Source: Micrasema longulum (lineage: Eukaryota; Arthropoda; Insecta; Trichoptera; Brachycentridae). From it: DNA of 64,000 bases. The translations under genes were made by a program, and so were the position numbers. Of this stretch, positions 1-11,300 are shown in pieces. The notes under the pieces were generated by a model that saw only the letters and a program-made list of their open reading frames with translations, had not been told where the DNA came from and did not search any database. The DNA lies in the NCBI GenBank assembly GCA_022494885.1, contig JAGVSM010003752.1, forward strand, positions 1-64,000, read 5' to 3'. Positions within the stretch are counted from its first letter, which is position 1, and each line of letters opens with the position of its first letter.

Positions 1-12
1 TGAAACAATTAG

Positions 13-273
13 TCAAATCGAAGCTTTAACTTCTTTGGCTTCATCCTCCACTACTCTCCGACTCCAGACAAGAAATAGTCGGAATCTTCTTCCCGTCTGG
101 ACCTGGCTGATATTGCCTCCTGACAGACCGCTGTGTAAACCTGGTCGTAGACAGGTGTTAAGATGGTCTAGGTACTGCTCCGCAGACCTTTCGCCAAAGT
201 GGGGTACGAAGTGTACGACCTTTACTGGACGGCGACGCTTGCATAGAGTAGCTGGCACTAGTACACAGTACAT
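13..273 (-). other. Unrecognised open frame at the left edge
   Basis: The stretch is open on both strands for about 260 bases and is visibly richer in G+C than the AT-rich DNA around it. The minus frame is basic and hydrophilic and shows no motif I can assign. It does not continue the NEK kinase that begins further right. It may be a scrap of a transposon gene, because the surrounding 300-730 also looks repeat-derived, but I infer that only from context. Confidence 0.2.
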
Positions 274-539
274 GGATTTTTACATGATTTATTTTTAAAC
301 CCATGCAAGCATGGTACCTACTCGTATTAAGCCTATCTACAGTGCATCATAACTGCACCATCGGCATACTCTAGGTTGCATAGTTTTTGGGAGGAGGAGA
401 TGGATATTCCTCGATCTAGTGGAATTTATTTCCATAGAATGAAATCCATAAGGATTATAAAAAGGTGCCATACTGGTTACCATACATACATTTGAAAAAA
501 ATAGATATATATATTTTTAAATACAAAGATACATATTAT

Positions 540-725
540 TACAAAAAAATATTAACGTCTCCCTAACTATATAAAGCCAGGAGCCCTGTGACGAGTTGGG
601 ATTCAACATAATGGAAAATGGAAGCATGTATATTATTAAAGAATACTAGAAATAAAAACATAAATTTTAATAAACATCTATGCACTGTCTCGCAGCAGTC
701 TCCTCTGCAATGGTCTCTTCCCTTA
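540..725 (-). mobile_element. LINE 3'-end fragment, inverted relative of the one at 7.04-7.26 kb
   Basis: Read on the minus strand, this stretch matches 7040-7262 along most of its length. Both contain a GGGAAGA-CCATTGCA block, GGAGACTGCTGCGA, a 'TTATGT..AATATTCTTTAATA' block and 'ATCCCAACTC'. The 7 kb copy follows a decayed reverse-transcriptase C-terminus, so I read this as the 3' tail of the same LINE family. It lies in the intron or downstream DNA of the NEK gene. Confidence 0.5.
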
Positions 726-933
726 ATATTGGTTTCATTTTTTACTGATTAAATTTTAGCTGGTTTAATGTTTTTCGGTTTACATATTTTAATGGACTGA
801 ATAAGTCCGTAAATAAATTATATAACTAATACATGCATATTATACTGGCCAGTTATATTACGTATCACGCAATCCTAGGCCTTTATCATGTACAAATATG
901 TGTATAGCCAAAATCGAAAACAACATTTCATAC

Positions 934-1511
934 ATTTTGAGGAAGAAGATAGTGTTGCCTTTGATACATGTACTGTGCTAAATTTCCATGTGTAGCATAT
1001 TCCATTGAAATATAGACAGACTTATCTTCATAGAAACTATTATAATATTTAATAATATGGGGGTGATTTAGTGTTGAAAGCACTTTGATTTCATTTTGAG
1101 TTTCCTGTAACAATTAGAAAATTTATTTATAGTGAGAAACTACCGTTATGACGCCATTTCAGGCAGACTATCATGACATACAATTCTAGCTTCTCCCACT
1201 TTCATACACGCCATTTGATTGTATTGGCTTTTCACATATTAAGGTACAATTAGAAATAATACATATATATAAACATGATTGAACTTACTTTATACAGGTT
1301 ATCAGTTGTCGAATCAATGGACACTTCTTTTAAGACTATAAAGTCATCGGTTTGTTTTTTTCGACACAAAAGGACAGTACTAAAAATAATAATCAATTAA
1401 TAACAATACTTTCAAATTCTCGCACGGAAAATACATCAACCCTTACCCGTATGTGCCTTTTCCTATGACTCTCATTATTTGATATGTTTCTAATTCACAA
1501 GTTGTGTCCAT
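934..1511 (-). CDS. NEK-family Ser/Thr kinase, N-terminal exons (partial)
   Basis: Three exons, read leftward, encode the first 109 residues of a protein kinase: 1511-1447, 1379-1289 and 1104-934, each with GT-AG borders and compatible phases (2, 0, 0). The start at 1511 opens 'MDTTCELETYQIM' and leads straight into the glycine-rich loop GKGTYGTV (residues 18-25). A VLKEVSI stretch supplies the ATP-anchoring lysine. It is followed by 'NEIKVLSTLNHPHII' (alpha-C helix and beta4) and the hinge-like 'SMEYATHGNLAQYM'. The order and spacing resemble NEK8/NEK9-type kinases, which act at cilia or in mitosis; which one is inference. Exon 3 ends at a gtatga donor. No later kinase exon (HRDLK or DFG) is visible to its left, so the gene continues outside the window. 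It is divergent from NDUFB7, with starts about 1.5 kb apart. Confidence 0.85.
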
Positions 1512-3006
1512 TATAGTAAAATAGTAAAGTTGATTGTAAAGCACGTCTTTGTAGTGTATATTTATTCCCGCAATTTCTTAAAAATAATAAAAAGTATTGT
1601 CATAATATAGTTGCCATGTGGCATTGCCAGTTGCCATGCGTTAATTAATGTGTAATCAAGTTCCTGCAGCTTAAAAAAAAGTGTTCGTCAAACAGAAATG
1701 CACTTGGAATCACTTAGAATACTGGTAAACTTAAAAATTATTCCCATCTGTTTCTGTGAATAGTTCATGTTCTTAAAAGTCAGTAAATGTCCAAGATTTT
1801 GTATTTCGAATCTTAAAAACACAAAATTATTTTGTAAATAACGCAGACAATAATTGGATGTTAACAACTATCATCTCGCGTTTGCTTGTCAATTTACATG
1901 AAAGTTATAAAACGTCTGCGTGGTACTCTTGAATAATATTATCAAAGAAATAATTTAAAATATTTAATTTAAGCGAATGGTGATTCACAAATTAATTTAA
2001 GATTATGCAAACGCAAAGAGTACATTTGAGCATTAAAAAAATAAGAATAAACGGAATAGAGCAGTCTTATAAATGAAAGAGGTAAAATTTACTTCATTTA
2101 ATTTATTTTTTATCTTGTTTTAATTACATTTATGAGCACACACTATTTATAAATGTGTTTATTTTTTTCTTATATTTAAAATATATTTGAGTATTGATTG
2201 ATTGATTATTAATTAAAACTAATGTCCGAGCACCCGATGACAAATTATTATTGAATAGTTTATCGGGACAAAATATATCTTAATACTTTGTTTTCTTTAT
2301 AATGTATTAATATTGTAATAATATATGTATATTTTATTGAATAAAGACTCTATGTAAAAATAAAAAAAAGGATGTTTTTGGCCGATGTTATCATGTTTGG
2401 GTAGAAGGCCTTAATAAAAGGGAAAATGCATACTTTTAGACTTCACTTTTTTACTTTTTGCATTGTAACTTTTAGACTAGCTGCTTCAAAATAACCTACA
2501 AATACCGTCCAACGTCGACCATCAACTCTTACATCATATAACCCGATAATCTTATTACAAATTACATGGCTCCTCAGAAATCTTCAGTAACTTGTAACCA
2601 GCATTGCCAACCCTACCAATTTATTTTTCAGTATATTTACCGATTCTGGAAACATAAATCTACCGGATTCGATGGAAATTCTTATGATTGTTAAACATTT
2701 GGTCATATTATAATAAAATATCAATCTAAATCTTGACTTCCCTCCTCCCCGACATGATCGAAGATACCGGACAGAATATACCGGAATCTACCGATATAAA
2801 CCGAATATACCGAAATCTACCGATTTATTTTCAGAATCTACCGATTCTTGCTTTTGCTTTTTTGGAGGTTGTCAACGCTGTTTGTAACAATCTTCACTTC
2901 AGTATTTGACATTTTCCACGATTTGACATCTTCGATTTCAACTTCTAATAAAGTGTTGAAAAATTAAATTAGTAACTAAAATAGTGCTTTAAGGCACCTA
3001 GTAAAT
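1512..3006. other. Spacer between divergent NEK and NDUFB7 genes
   Basis: No coding exon is visible. The spacer must hold the promoters of both flanking genes, but I see no convincing TATA box or initiator for either. A block at 2150-2370 with GATTGATTGATT and a run 'GAATAAAGACTC..AAAAATAAAAAAAAGG' resembles an old LINE 3' tail. The only other clear structure is the degenerate ACCGAT repeat annotated separately. Confidence 0.5.
2632..2848. repeat. Degenerate tandem repeat of an 'AATCTACCGAT' motif
   Basis: Variants of (G/A)AATCTACCGA(T/A) or ATATACCGAAATC recur at least six times, closest together at 2765-2845 (ACCGGACAG, TACCGGAATCTACCGATAT, AACCGAATATACCGAAATC, TACCGATTTATTTTCAG, AATCTACCGATTC). 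Outliers sit near 2636-2675 on both sides of a 'GATTC' core. It lies about 160 bp upstream of the NDUFB7 start codon, so a regulatory role is possible but not shown. Confidence 0.6.
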
Positions 3007-5343
3007 ATGGGTACCTATTTCAGTCAATATCAAAATCCCCCGGGAGTTGCTCCCATGGTCACGGATACTCCTTCATTCGACCCAAATTATGGGTTTTCTG
3101 GGACCAGAAAGGAAAGGGGTAACAGTTTCTTATTATTATGTCAATTAATTATTGATGCTCTATCTTCATAAAAAAATATTTTTAATTTTCATGCCTTGAA
3201 TGATATTTTATTAGTGCTCTGGCTTTGTTGTTATTATTTAGTTTCAAAATTATTACATAACGGCTCTACTTCCTCATAATGTTGGTTTATAAGCATTTGT
3301 TTTCAGTAATGGTTGCTACTGAAGCGGAAATGATATCAGCTAAAGTTCCGTTGGAGGACCGAGATTATTGTGCACATTTATACATTGCTTATAAAGATTG
3401 CAGGCAAAGGAAATTTCCATTTTTATATAGATGCGCTCACGATAAACACACATACCTCACTTGCGAATATGAAGAGTAAGTATGTTATGTTTAAGATATC
3501 TAAATTCATATGACTATGGAAAGACGGGAGTCAAAACACAGCATAATATTAAAAATAGCTTTTTTAATGTTTTCTATTAAAAACATATTTGGTGCAACAG
3601 GTGCAACATCTGCTTTTATGGGATTTTTGTTGCCAACAATTATCACGAGTCGCACGATGTTAATTACAACAGCTTAGAGTCTAGATTGTGATATCAGAAC
3701 AGGGAATGGTCTAGAACTTTCTGTTGAACAAATTTCATTTATACCCGTCATCATTAAGAAATAAAAGAACTTCAGCCGAAGAATTGTTTCATTGTTAAAG
3801 CATTTATGAAAAAAGGCGCGATTTTGAAAAAAACAGCATTTTCGAAAGCCAAAATCATATGATTTCCTTGCTTTTAATGTCACCATGGTTGTTCAACATA
3901 TACATCAATAACTGTATGAAAGAATTAAAATATTTAAGAACGGGAGCAAAAATGAGTGACATAACTGTTAATTGTCTATTGTATGTTGATGATGCTGTAA
4001 TTCCTGCTAGCAACGAAGTAGACCTGCAATTCTTGGTAAGAAAAGTCTACAATGTATGCAAGAAAAGCGATTAGCTAATGAATGTTGATATATTAAAAGT
4101 AATGGTTTTTGAAAGAGATGAAAGTATAACTAAATGTGAGATCAGTGTGAACGGAGATATTCTAAATCAGGTAGAAGAATTTGTGTATCTGGGAAGTATG
4201 TTTACTCAGGATGGAAAAATTGAGAAATATATTAAAAGGAGGGTGAGTGCCAGAAACAGGGTGAACGGCGCACTAAAATTTACCTTGGCAAACAAATCTT
4301 TGTCGGAGGAGGCAAAACTAGCAGTTGACAATGGAGTTCTGGTGCCAACCCTAATGTGTGAGAGCGAAGTATGAAATTGGAAAAATAATTATGAAAGTAG
4401 TTTGAATATTATGATATGTGCACAAATTCCGAGATCCATGCACTACGTAAGGCTGAGACAAGTTTAATCGACAAAATCAAGAAAGGGGTGCTGCGTTGGT
4501 TTGGACATGCAGAGCGAATGGACAGTGAAAGAACAGCTAAAAGGATCTACGATATAAATTTTGATGGATACAGAAAAGGAGGAAGACCGGAAAAGACGTG
4601 GCATGATCAAATCCTACAAATACTTGAAGGTTGACATGTCAAGAGTAGGAATCGGCATGCGTGCATAAGATGTATGAATGTAGTGGAAATGTGGTCAGTA
4701 TGAAAAGACAGAGTGATATGACATTCTTTCCTCTCTGCCTACCCCTACGGATAAACCGTGTGATGGTTTGTTTGTTTCTCACAATCTTTCAGTTGACTTG
4801 ATACGATGTAGTTTTAGAAAAGCTAGGTTGTCGTAGACTTCTTCTATCAATAAATTATTCATTATACTTTCTTCTGCCTAATGTGCTACAGAGCTTAGCA
4901 GAAACTAGGTGGCCTTCTCTAAAATTTAATAGGATCAATAGTGGTTGGAATTGTCAATTAGTCAGTAGGTGAATAAGAGTGAGAGAAAACCTCCCCCATA
5001 CACGTTTTTTTGTGAATGGATTTATTTGGCCAGTATTTTGAACTGCAAATTATGAATACCGTTCTGTATTTTTTAATTGTTTTTTACTGTTTGGAACTCA
5101 ATTTGTATATTATCACAATGATTTATTTTAATTGTATTCATGATTGGTCCCAAAGATTTAGTTAAAACTATATTTAATCCCTTAAGTATCAACATTTGGA
5201 TATAAAAATAAAACTAGATTCGTTTTGTTAATTTTAATCTGTTTTTTATTGCTTGTTTCAGTTACATTCTGCGAATGAAAGAATTTGAACGAGAACGTCG
5301 CTTGAGGTCGAGAGAACACCGTCTCCTTGGAGCAGCTGCTTGA
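3007..5343 (+). CDS. NDUFB7: NADH dehydrogenase (ubiquinone) 1 beta subcomplex subunit 7 (B18)
   Basis: Exons 3007-3118, 3307-3475 and 5262-5343 join in phase to give 120 residues. The product is an accessory subunit of mitochondrial complex I on the intermembrane-space face. The twin CX9C motif is intact: C59/C69 and C80/C90, the pattern oxidised by the Mia40 import pathway. Family landmarks are 'RKERVMVAT' across the first junction, 'RDYCAH' and 'RMKEFERERRL' in the last exon. The protein starts Met-Gly with a nearby Ser, as in the N-myristoylated mammalian homologue. The length is slightly below the usual 130-140 because the charged C-terminal tail is short. Intron 2 (1.8 kb) holds a dead LINE in the same orientation. 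A poly(A) signal follows about 95 bases after the stop. Confidence 0.93.
3859..4770 (+). mobile_element. Decayed LINE (RTE/Jockey-like reverse transcriptase C-terminal half) in NDUFB7 intron 2
   Basis: Successive frames, broken by stops at 4072 and 4372, spell out the catalytic YVDD box (LLYVDDAVIPAS, near 3980). They continue with 'EEFVYLGSMFTQDG' and 'NGVLVPTLM', then the C-terminal 'GVLRWFGHAERMDSER' and 'GRPEKTWHDQIL' typical of this LINE class. The 5' half, with endonuclease and early RT motifs, is missing. It ends near 4770 in a TTTGTTTGTTT stretch. Related 3' fragments occur at 38.8-39.1, 42.3-42.4 and 56.2-56.7 kb. Confidence 0.85.
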
Positions 5344-5436
5344 ATTATGTTTTAGAAAATTATCATGCTCTTTTACTCTCATGTTTACCTGAGCGAATTA
5401 AAGTTTTGCTTGTACATAAAAAAATATTGTATCACT

Positions 5437-5442
5437 AATAAA
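5437..5442 (+). terminator. NDUFB7 poly(A) signal AATAAA
   Basis: Canonical AATAAA about 95 bases after the NDUFB7 stop codon, in AT-rich sequence. It is the first such hexamer after the stop. Confidence 0.7.
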
Positions 5443-5469
5443 TAGTTACCCCCTATGTCACGGGAAAAA

Positions 5470-5586
5470 GTATTTATTTTTGCATATTTATTTTATTTTA
5501 TTGAAATGAACGGCGCTTAGTGCCTTTTACATATTAGTTGCAAATACAATGAATTGTAAGTAAAATACAGCATTTAAAACAAATTA
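5470..5586 (-). mobile_element. LINE 3' tail, minus orientation
   Basis: On the minus strand the sequence ends 'GGCACTAAGCGCCGTTCATT' followed by (AATAA)n, the style of 3' end seen also at 43.3 kb and 16.9 kb. No coding part is attached; a SINE begins immediately to the right. Confidence 0.4.
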
Positions 5587-5588
5587 AT

Positions 5589-5765
5589 ACCGGCCTCCGT
5601 GGTGTAGTGGTCAAGACGCTTGGATTCACGCACGGAAGGTTCTGGGTTCGATTCCCGGTGAGAACACAAAAATTAAAATGTGATTTTTCTCAAGCCTGGG
5701 TACTCTGTGATGTAATTCACCACTGTAATTAGGCCTCCTGGCCTGTTATGCAAAAAAAAAATGTA
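5589..5765 (+). mobile_element. tRNA-derived SINE, family A copy 1
   Basis: Starts GGCCTCCGTGGTGTAGTGG (RNA polymerase III A box) with a B box GGTTCGATTCC about 50 bases later. A unique body follows with 'CAAGCCTGGGTACTCTGTG' and 'AATTCACCACTGTAATTAGG', then 'CCTGGCCTGTTATGCAAAA' and an A-rich tail. The same head, body and tail recur at 47031-47205. It is not a functional tRNA, since the 5' and 3' acceptor arms do not pair. Confidence 0.85.
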
Positions 5766-5854
5766 AAAAATGTTAAAAAAAATACCAAACAGTTATTTAC
5801 AAATTAAGAAGTCTAAAAAACATTAACAGAATGTAAAATATAATATAAAAGATA

Positions 5855-6640
5855 ACGCCTTCTAAAATTTATCTCCATCAAACGCTTTTTGCAGATCGAT
5901 GAAAGCATTGAAAAGCTTTTGGTTTTTAGCAAGAATTTTTTCTGTCATGTTTCATAAAGCAAATATTTGATCCATACATCCCTTTCCATTCATAAAGCCA
6001 TTTTGTATATACCACACTCTATCTTTAGTAACTTTTCTTACTATCTCAATCAGTATTCTTCTATACATTTTGCCTACAACGCCTAAAAGGCTGATAGCTC
6101 TATAATTTCCTCATTACACCCTAGAGCTTTTTCCCCAGTATAGAGGCATAAGAACAGCCCTTCTCCAATCTGGAGGAGTGCATATTCTTCCTCTAAATAT
6201 GGGTCAAAAGCTTGTGCAGCTGTATTAAAATTATTTCACCGCTTGCCCTTATAACTCTGTAGTAATATTGTCAAAATCTTGCGCTTTTCCATTCTTCATA
6301 TATTTGGTAGCACTTCTTATTTATTCCATACTTATCTCTGGCGTACAATCATCTGCATCACCTTACTTGAGAAGGTATTGCATTGTTTATATTTCTTGTG
6401 TGTGTTTTATACACCTATTAAGTATTCCTTCCTTCTTGTTTTTATTTCGCCATCTTTCGTTACCATTTTTCCATCTTTTCCTATTACTGCTGTCATACAT
6501 CCGCTTTCATTACTGCTTTGAGAATTTTTAACCACTTTCCAGAATATTTTATTATTTTCTTGGAAGTTCTTGATAATTTTGATTCCCTTTTGTTCCTTCA
6601 GCAATTTATTTCTTTTGCGCACTCCTTATTTCTCTCTTCT
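5855..6640 (-). mobile_element. Decayed LINE reverse transcriptase (N-terminal RT motifs)
   Basis: Minus-strand frames show the linker and first RT motifs in order: 'NNKIFWKVVKNSQ' and 'GKDGKMVTKDGEI' (6620-6430), then a broken stretch. Next come 'RILIEIVRKVTKDRVW' with 'QNGFMNGKGCMDQIF' (about 6060-5955) and the first catalytic motif 'FIDLQKAFDG' (about 5900-5870). Stops and shifts throughout make it a pseudogene. It covers a different part of the RT from the element in NDUFB7 intron 2 and may be the same family. Confidence 0.75.
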
Positions 6641-6659
6641 TACATTCAACATACTTTCT

Positions 6660-7262
6660 ACTAACCGCTAACAAATGTACAAAAATTAATTCTTAGAGTG
6701 ATGCTTTGATGTCCCCCAACTTTCCCATTTGAGACATTGTTTCAATTTATGAAGGTACTGAATATTTGACAATTTCAAAAAAATAAGTTATTGACACATT
6801 TTGGGTCATGTGCATAGAATTAAGAATAATGTCATGTGGTTACAAAAATAGATCCCAGCAGAATGCTACGAAGTTTTCCTGTAATTTGAATTATTCAATA
6901 CCAAAAACACATACGACTTTCGCTCAAAGAAATTTCTTTTTTGTGGCCCCATGAGTGTTCAATGTTCTGGATAAACATATTAAGTTCTCGAAAACGAAAG
7001 CCATTTTTAGGAGAAATGTGCAAACGTTTGGATTTTGTCCAAGGGAAGACCATTGCAGGAGACTGCTGCGAAACATTGCATAGATTTATTATATATGATA
7101 CTTTTAATCATGTTGTCTAGATGTTTATTAAAATGTATGTTTATGTAATATTCTTTAATATGTATGATTCCACTTTCTGTTATGTTGTATCCCAACTCAA
7201 CACAAAGCTCTTGGCCTTATAAAGTTAGGGATACTTTATTATTTTTTTATAATATATGAATA
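6660..7262 (+). mobile_element. LINE C-terminal fragment and 3' tail
   Basis: Plus frames give 'NATKFSCNLNYSIPKTHTTF' and 'AQRNFFFVAP', a motif pattern common at the C-terminus of reverse transcriptases (TTxxQRSFFYxAPxxYN). The tail through 7262 is matched in inverted orientation by 540-725. Stops are frequent, so it is dead. Confidence 0.6.
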
Positions 7263-8321
7263 AATCAATTTTTCAAAAAAAGGTCTTCGTCAATAGGTAA
7301 AATTTAATAACTTTGTTGTATTTACTAATTTTCAAACAACCTTTTACATACTAGTACATTGAATACAAACAATGTTTGCATAAATGAGAAATATCAATTT
7401 AATAATGAACTTTTTATATGCGAGGTTTTCATAATAATACGGATATCTCATCAATTTACATTTATTGCAATGCCTAATTGATATTAGAAGCACATTTTAT
7501 ATTTTGGATAGATTTATATACGGAGTAATCTTATTTAATATTTTTTTCAAAAAATTATTCGTTTACCGTGTATCAGAGATTAGTATTACTTTTGGGTAAG
7601 TACTTGGTATAAACACTGATTTAAAAAAAATCGGATATTTTCGAACACGCTAAGAACAAGAACGCGATCGATAATGTTGCCAGTCTCCCCGTCTGTAAAG
7701 AAAATGGTTATTTTACCAAATGGCATTTGTTCATAACGTTCATTTTTCTTTGAAGAATTTTACAAAGATACATGAAATTTTCCTTGTTGATTGATATATC
7801 TTGTAAACGAAATTGAACTATTTGAACACATTCCTTTAGATCCAATAATCCTCCAAACCTAGGAGAGCAATTCATCTGACATCTGCTGATAAATTTTGTA
7901 AATACTCGTCTGTCGGAAAATGCTATTTACCGAAATAATGGCTTCCAAAGAACTAATTATCGCGAACAATAATTGAAATTTAAATAAAAAGTATATACAA
8001 ACATAAAAAATACGTTCAGAGTAGTTGAGCGGTAATGTTAAGAGTTTAATTTCATAATCTGTTAATATAAATTGCACGTTTCTAAACGCGTTCCGAACGT
8101 CGTACAAACAATAGATGCAAGTGTTAATATTATTATTCCGACGGATCTATTTGTCTTTTTGACCACATTTTACTGTAGCAAACGATTTTATCCTTCTCGA
8201 ATAGTGTAACATTAACGAACTGGCTTCGAATGTAGACCGGCTTTATTTTTATCCCAATTATTCGGACACAAGGATTTGAGATGATCAGATTTCGGTGTCG
8301 CATCGTTTTGGGAATATTTCT
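7263..8321. other. Arip4 5' flank, no gene seen
   Basis: AT-rich, with no exon-like frame and no recognisable repeat. The Arip4 promoter and 5' UTR must lie here or further left. An in-frame stop at 8277-8279 separates the Arip4 reading frame from anything upstream. Confidence 0.5.
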
Positions 8322-11300
8322 ATGATGGAAAATATCACCAAGAGCCTATTACCCGCGGGGGTAGCAAAGGCGGAGGATAATGAGTCCGAAATCGAGTCGG
8401 ACGGCAGCGGGGAGATGGACTCCGGCGAGGATCTGTCAGAGTCGTCGGACGAAGAGCCGCCGCCTCCGCCGCCGCCCCCCGTTCGCCGGCCCCCTGTGCG
8501 CTCCAACAAGAAGCATAATGCCATCATCCGGCGAATACCACATCGAGATTTTTTGAAGCAGAAAAGAAAAAGTGACGCACTCAAAGAGTTCCACAAATTT
8601 AGTAAAAAAATGAAGTTAGACACAGGTTTGTCCATCAAAACTATAGCCGGAGGTGATATTGTGGAATTGGACGAACTGTTAAGTGACAGTGATGAGAGTT
8701 TTACCAGAGAATTTTCAGATTCCAGCGATGGATTTAGCGATCCCGAGTTTACTATCGATCCGGAGGCGGCGCTGCAGCCCGACCAGGGGAACGAAAGCTT
8801 TATAGATCCCGAGACGGGTGCCATCACCGTTCCTGGACAGGGAGGGGGGGCGGAGGCGGAGGCAGAGGCCAGCAACGGCGCCCCCAGCGAGTCGGCGGAA
8901 CCCAGCTCGGACAGCAATACCAACCACGATGAAACTAAAACTCTTTCCATTAGCGACCTCATAGACGGGGGGAGCGAGTTGGATTTGTCCAAGAATGTGG
9001 ACATTGAAGAAATACTAGGCGCCAATCAATTTACAATCCAGAAATCAAACGATGGACTTAATGACAATAAAGAAATCGCTACGCAGGAAGGGGATGATGC
9101 AGAGTACGATATTACCGAGAAGTTGAAGGAGATGGGGGAAATCAGCGTGAAGGCCGTGAAGAGGGAGGAGCCAGATGAGAGTGACATGCAGGGCCGAGGG
9201 GACTCGGGCCCGCCCGCAGAGCCCCCGGACCCCGCAGCACCCACATCTGACGGAGATGAAGATGTATGTACATTTATCTTATCTAATTTAAATAGGTGCG
9301 TAGATTTTCAGTCATTGTTGTCGATATAAGTATGTTACGCTGTTGAAAGATGAAAGATAGCAAAGCAAGATATGTCATCTATTATAAATTTTTAAGGAGA
9401 GCTTTGATGGGCTCCTTGCCCAATTCTAGCGTCAGTAGAGAGTACAGATGTATTGAACATTCGTTTATTTGAACATTTGTTTATTGAACATTTGTTAATA
9501 ATTATAATAATTTAGGAATTTTTTAACCATAGAGTGTTTACCCAAAATGCTGAAAAATCTGGTGATATAATTAACTAAATATGCCTAAAAAAGGACATAT
9601 ATTTAGCCATTGTTCAACAGATGTGTTTTTGGGTGAACCTGTTTACGAATAAATAATCAACCTCCGTTGCAGAACCCATCTTCAGGGTGATTATGAAGAT
9701 GTTCCCTCAAAACAATTTATTCCTCTGCGGATTCACCTTGTCTTTCTTACTTGTATTTGTTTTTTAATTAAAACGTGAATTGTTATTATTAAATTTTTTT
9801 AAAGTGTCCAATTTGTATCATGAAAATTTCATTTGGCAATTGTGTTTTAATTACCAAAATGCAATTCAATAAAATACTACGGCTGAAATTTAACTTTTAG
9901 AGAGCGGCATTGTTTATCGTAAACAATAATAAGAAACGATTTGTGCTTCTGTAATTAAATTATTAACTCTGAGAATTCAAGTTATCCAAAACAGAGGAAT
10001 GAGAGTAATATCCATGTGGTCAGTACACAAGAATAAAATTCATGAAGATAAAATTGAATTAAACAAAGAACATATAAAATATAATTACAATAAGTTCTCT
10101 GAATTTGCGAATCGTTTGATATCCGAAAAGCACAATCAAGAAACAGGACCAGAAATTTTATGCATCAGTAAAAATAATCTTCATTAAGATAATCTTGAAG
10201 TATTAGGAATAAGTACACAAGAAATAATAAATAACCAAAAACTTCCTATTATAAATAATCAATTTAATTAGACTTAAAGTCTAATGTTATTGTGTTATGA
10301 TTTTATTTCTGTCTCTTTCATTCTTTTTTTTTCCTTCAATATTTCATAATTTTGTAAGAAAAGAAAGTATGTAGTCTGAGTAAATCTAAGTTAGTATAAT
10401 AATAATAATAATAATTGGCTGATTTATATTGCGCCATTTTTGTGAAAAATCATCTCAAGGGCGCTTTACAATTGTATATTCAAACTTACATTCTAACTGA
10501 GCGAAAGTGATATATTATATTTTCTGATTTAAAATCCAGGGTATGATAATCTAAAGAAGTGAAATTTTAGTTGGGATCTGAACTGACTGGGACTGTTGAT
10601 GATTCGTAAGTTTGAAAGCAATTGGTTCCAGGCAGAGGGGCCGGCAACGGCAAAAGCTTGATCTCCGAATCTAGTGTTTGGGAAGTGCTGGATTTCGACA
10701 AGTTGTCCTCTGCCTGAATCGAATGCTGAGTATTGATGATGAGGTAGTTACCTTGAAACCGGTCGATTTATAAAGTGGTTTATACAAATTTATAAACAAA
10801 TAAGTGGAAAATATACCACAAAGTGAAAAATGTTTTTTATATGAAAAATGAGTTGATTTATTTCCATGTAACTGAGAATAAGTTAAACATTTTGTATGTT
10901 TCAATCCAGAAATCTAAAATGAACGCACTCAACGTGCGGCGGAACATTCGCGAAGTGATGGATGAGAAACAACTGGATGCGTCCACGTTGGCAGCACAGA
11001 GGCAGGAGTTGGAGCGTCTCGCTCGAGTTCAGGAGCAGCAACGTATCATCAGGGAGGTCCGGCGCCAGATTGCCCTCGGACGCCAAGAGAAAGCTGGAGC
11101 TTCTCTCCTCAAGGGAGGACCCAACCTACACAAACTCAAGTACTTCATTTCAACTATAAAATTCATTTTAATCTTATTCATTTTTGTATCTATTGACTAT
11201 TAGACTCACTGATCGAAGGTCCGTGGTTCGAATCCCACTCTACCCCAACTTGATTCTCATTTTCTAATAGTGAGTTATTTAAAACTCGTTGAAAATGGCC

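Noticed and set aside
928..1113. 61-residue frame taken as a small protein
   Set aside because: It is exon 3 of the NEK kinase; the apparent start and stop lie in introns.
5589..5660. Functional tRNA gene
   Set aside because: A and B boxes are present but acceptor arms do not pair, and the head is attached to a repeated SINE body. The same applies at 23523, 39932 and 47031.
8295..8321. GTG start 27 bases before the Arip4 ATG
   Set aside because: A nuclear gene should use ATG; the first in-frame ATG is 8322, and an in-frame stop lies at 8277-8279.
8285..9025. 246-residue Ser-rich minus-strand frame
   Set aside because: Shadow of Arip4 exon 1, whose acidic and Pro-rich codons read as Ser/Leu in reverse.
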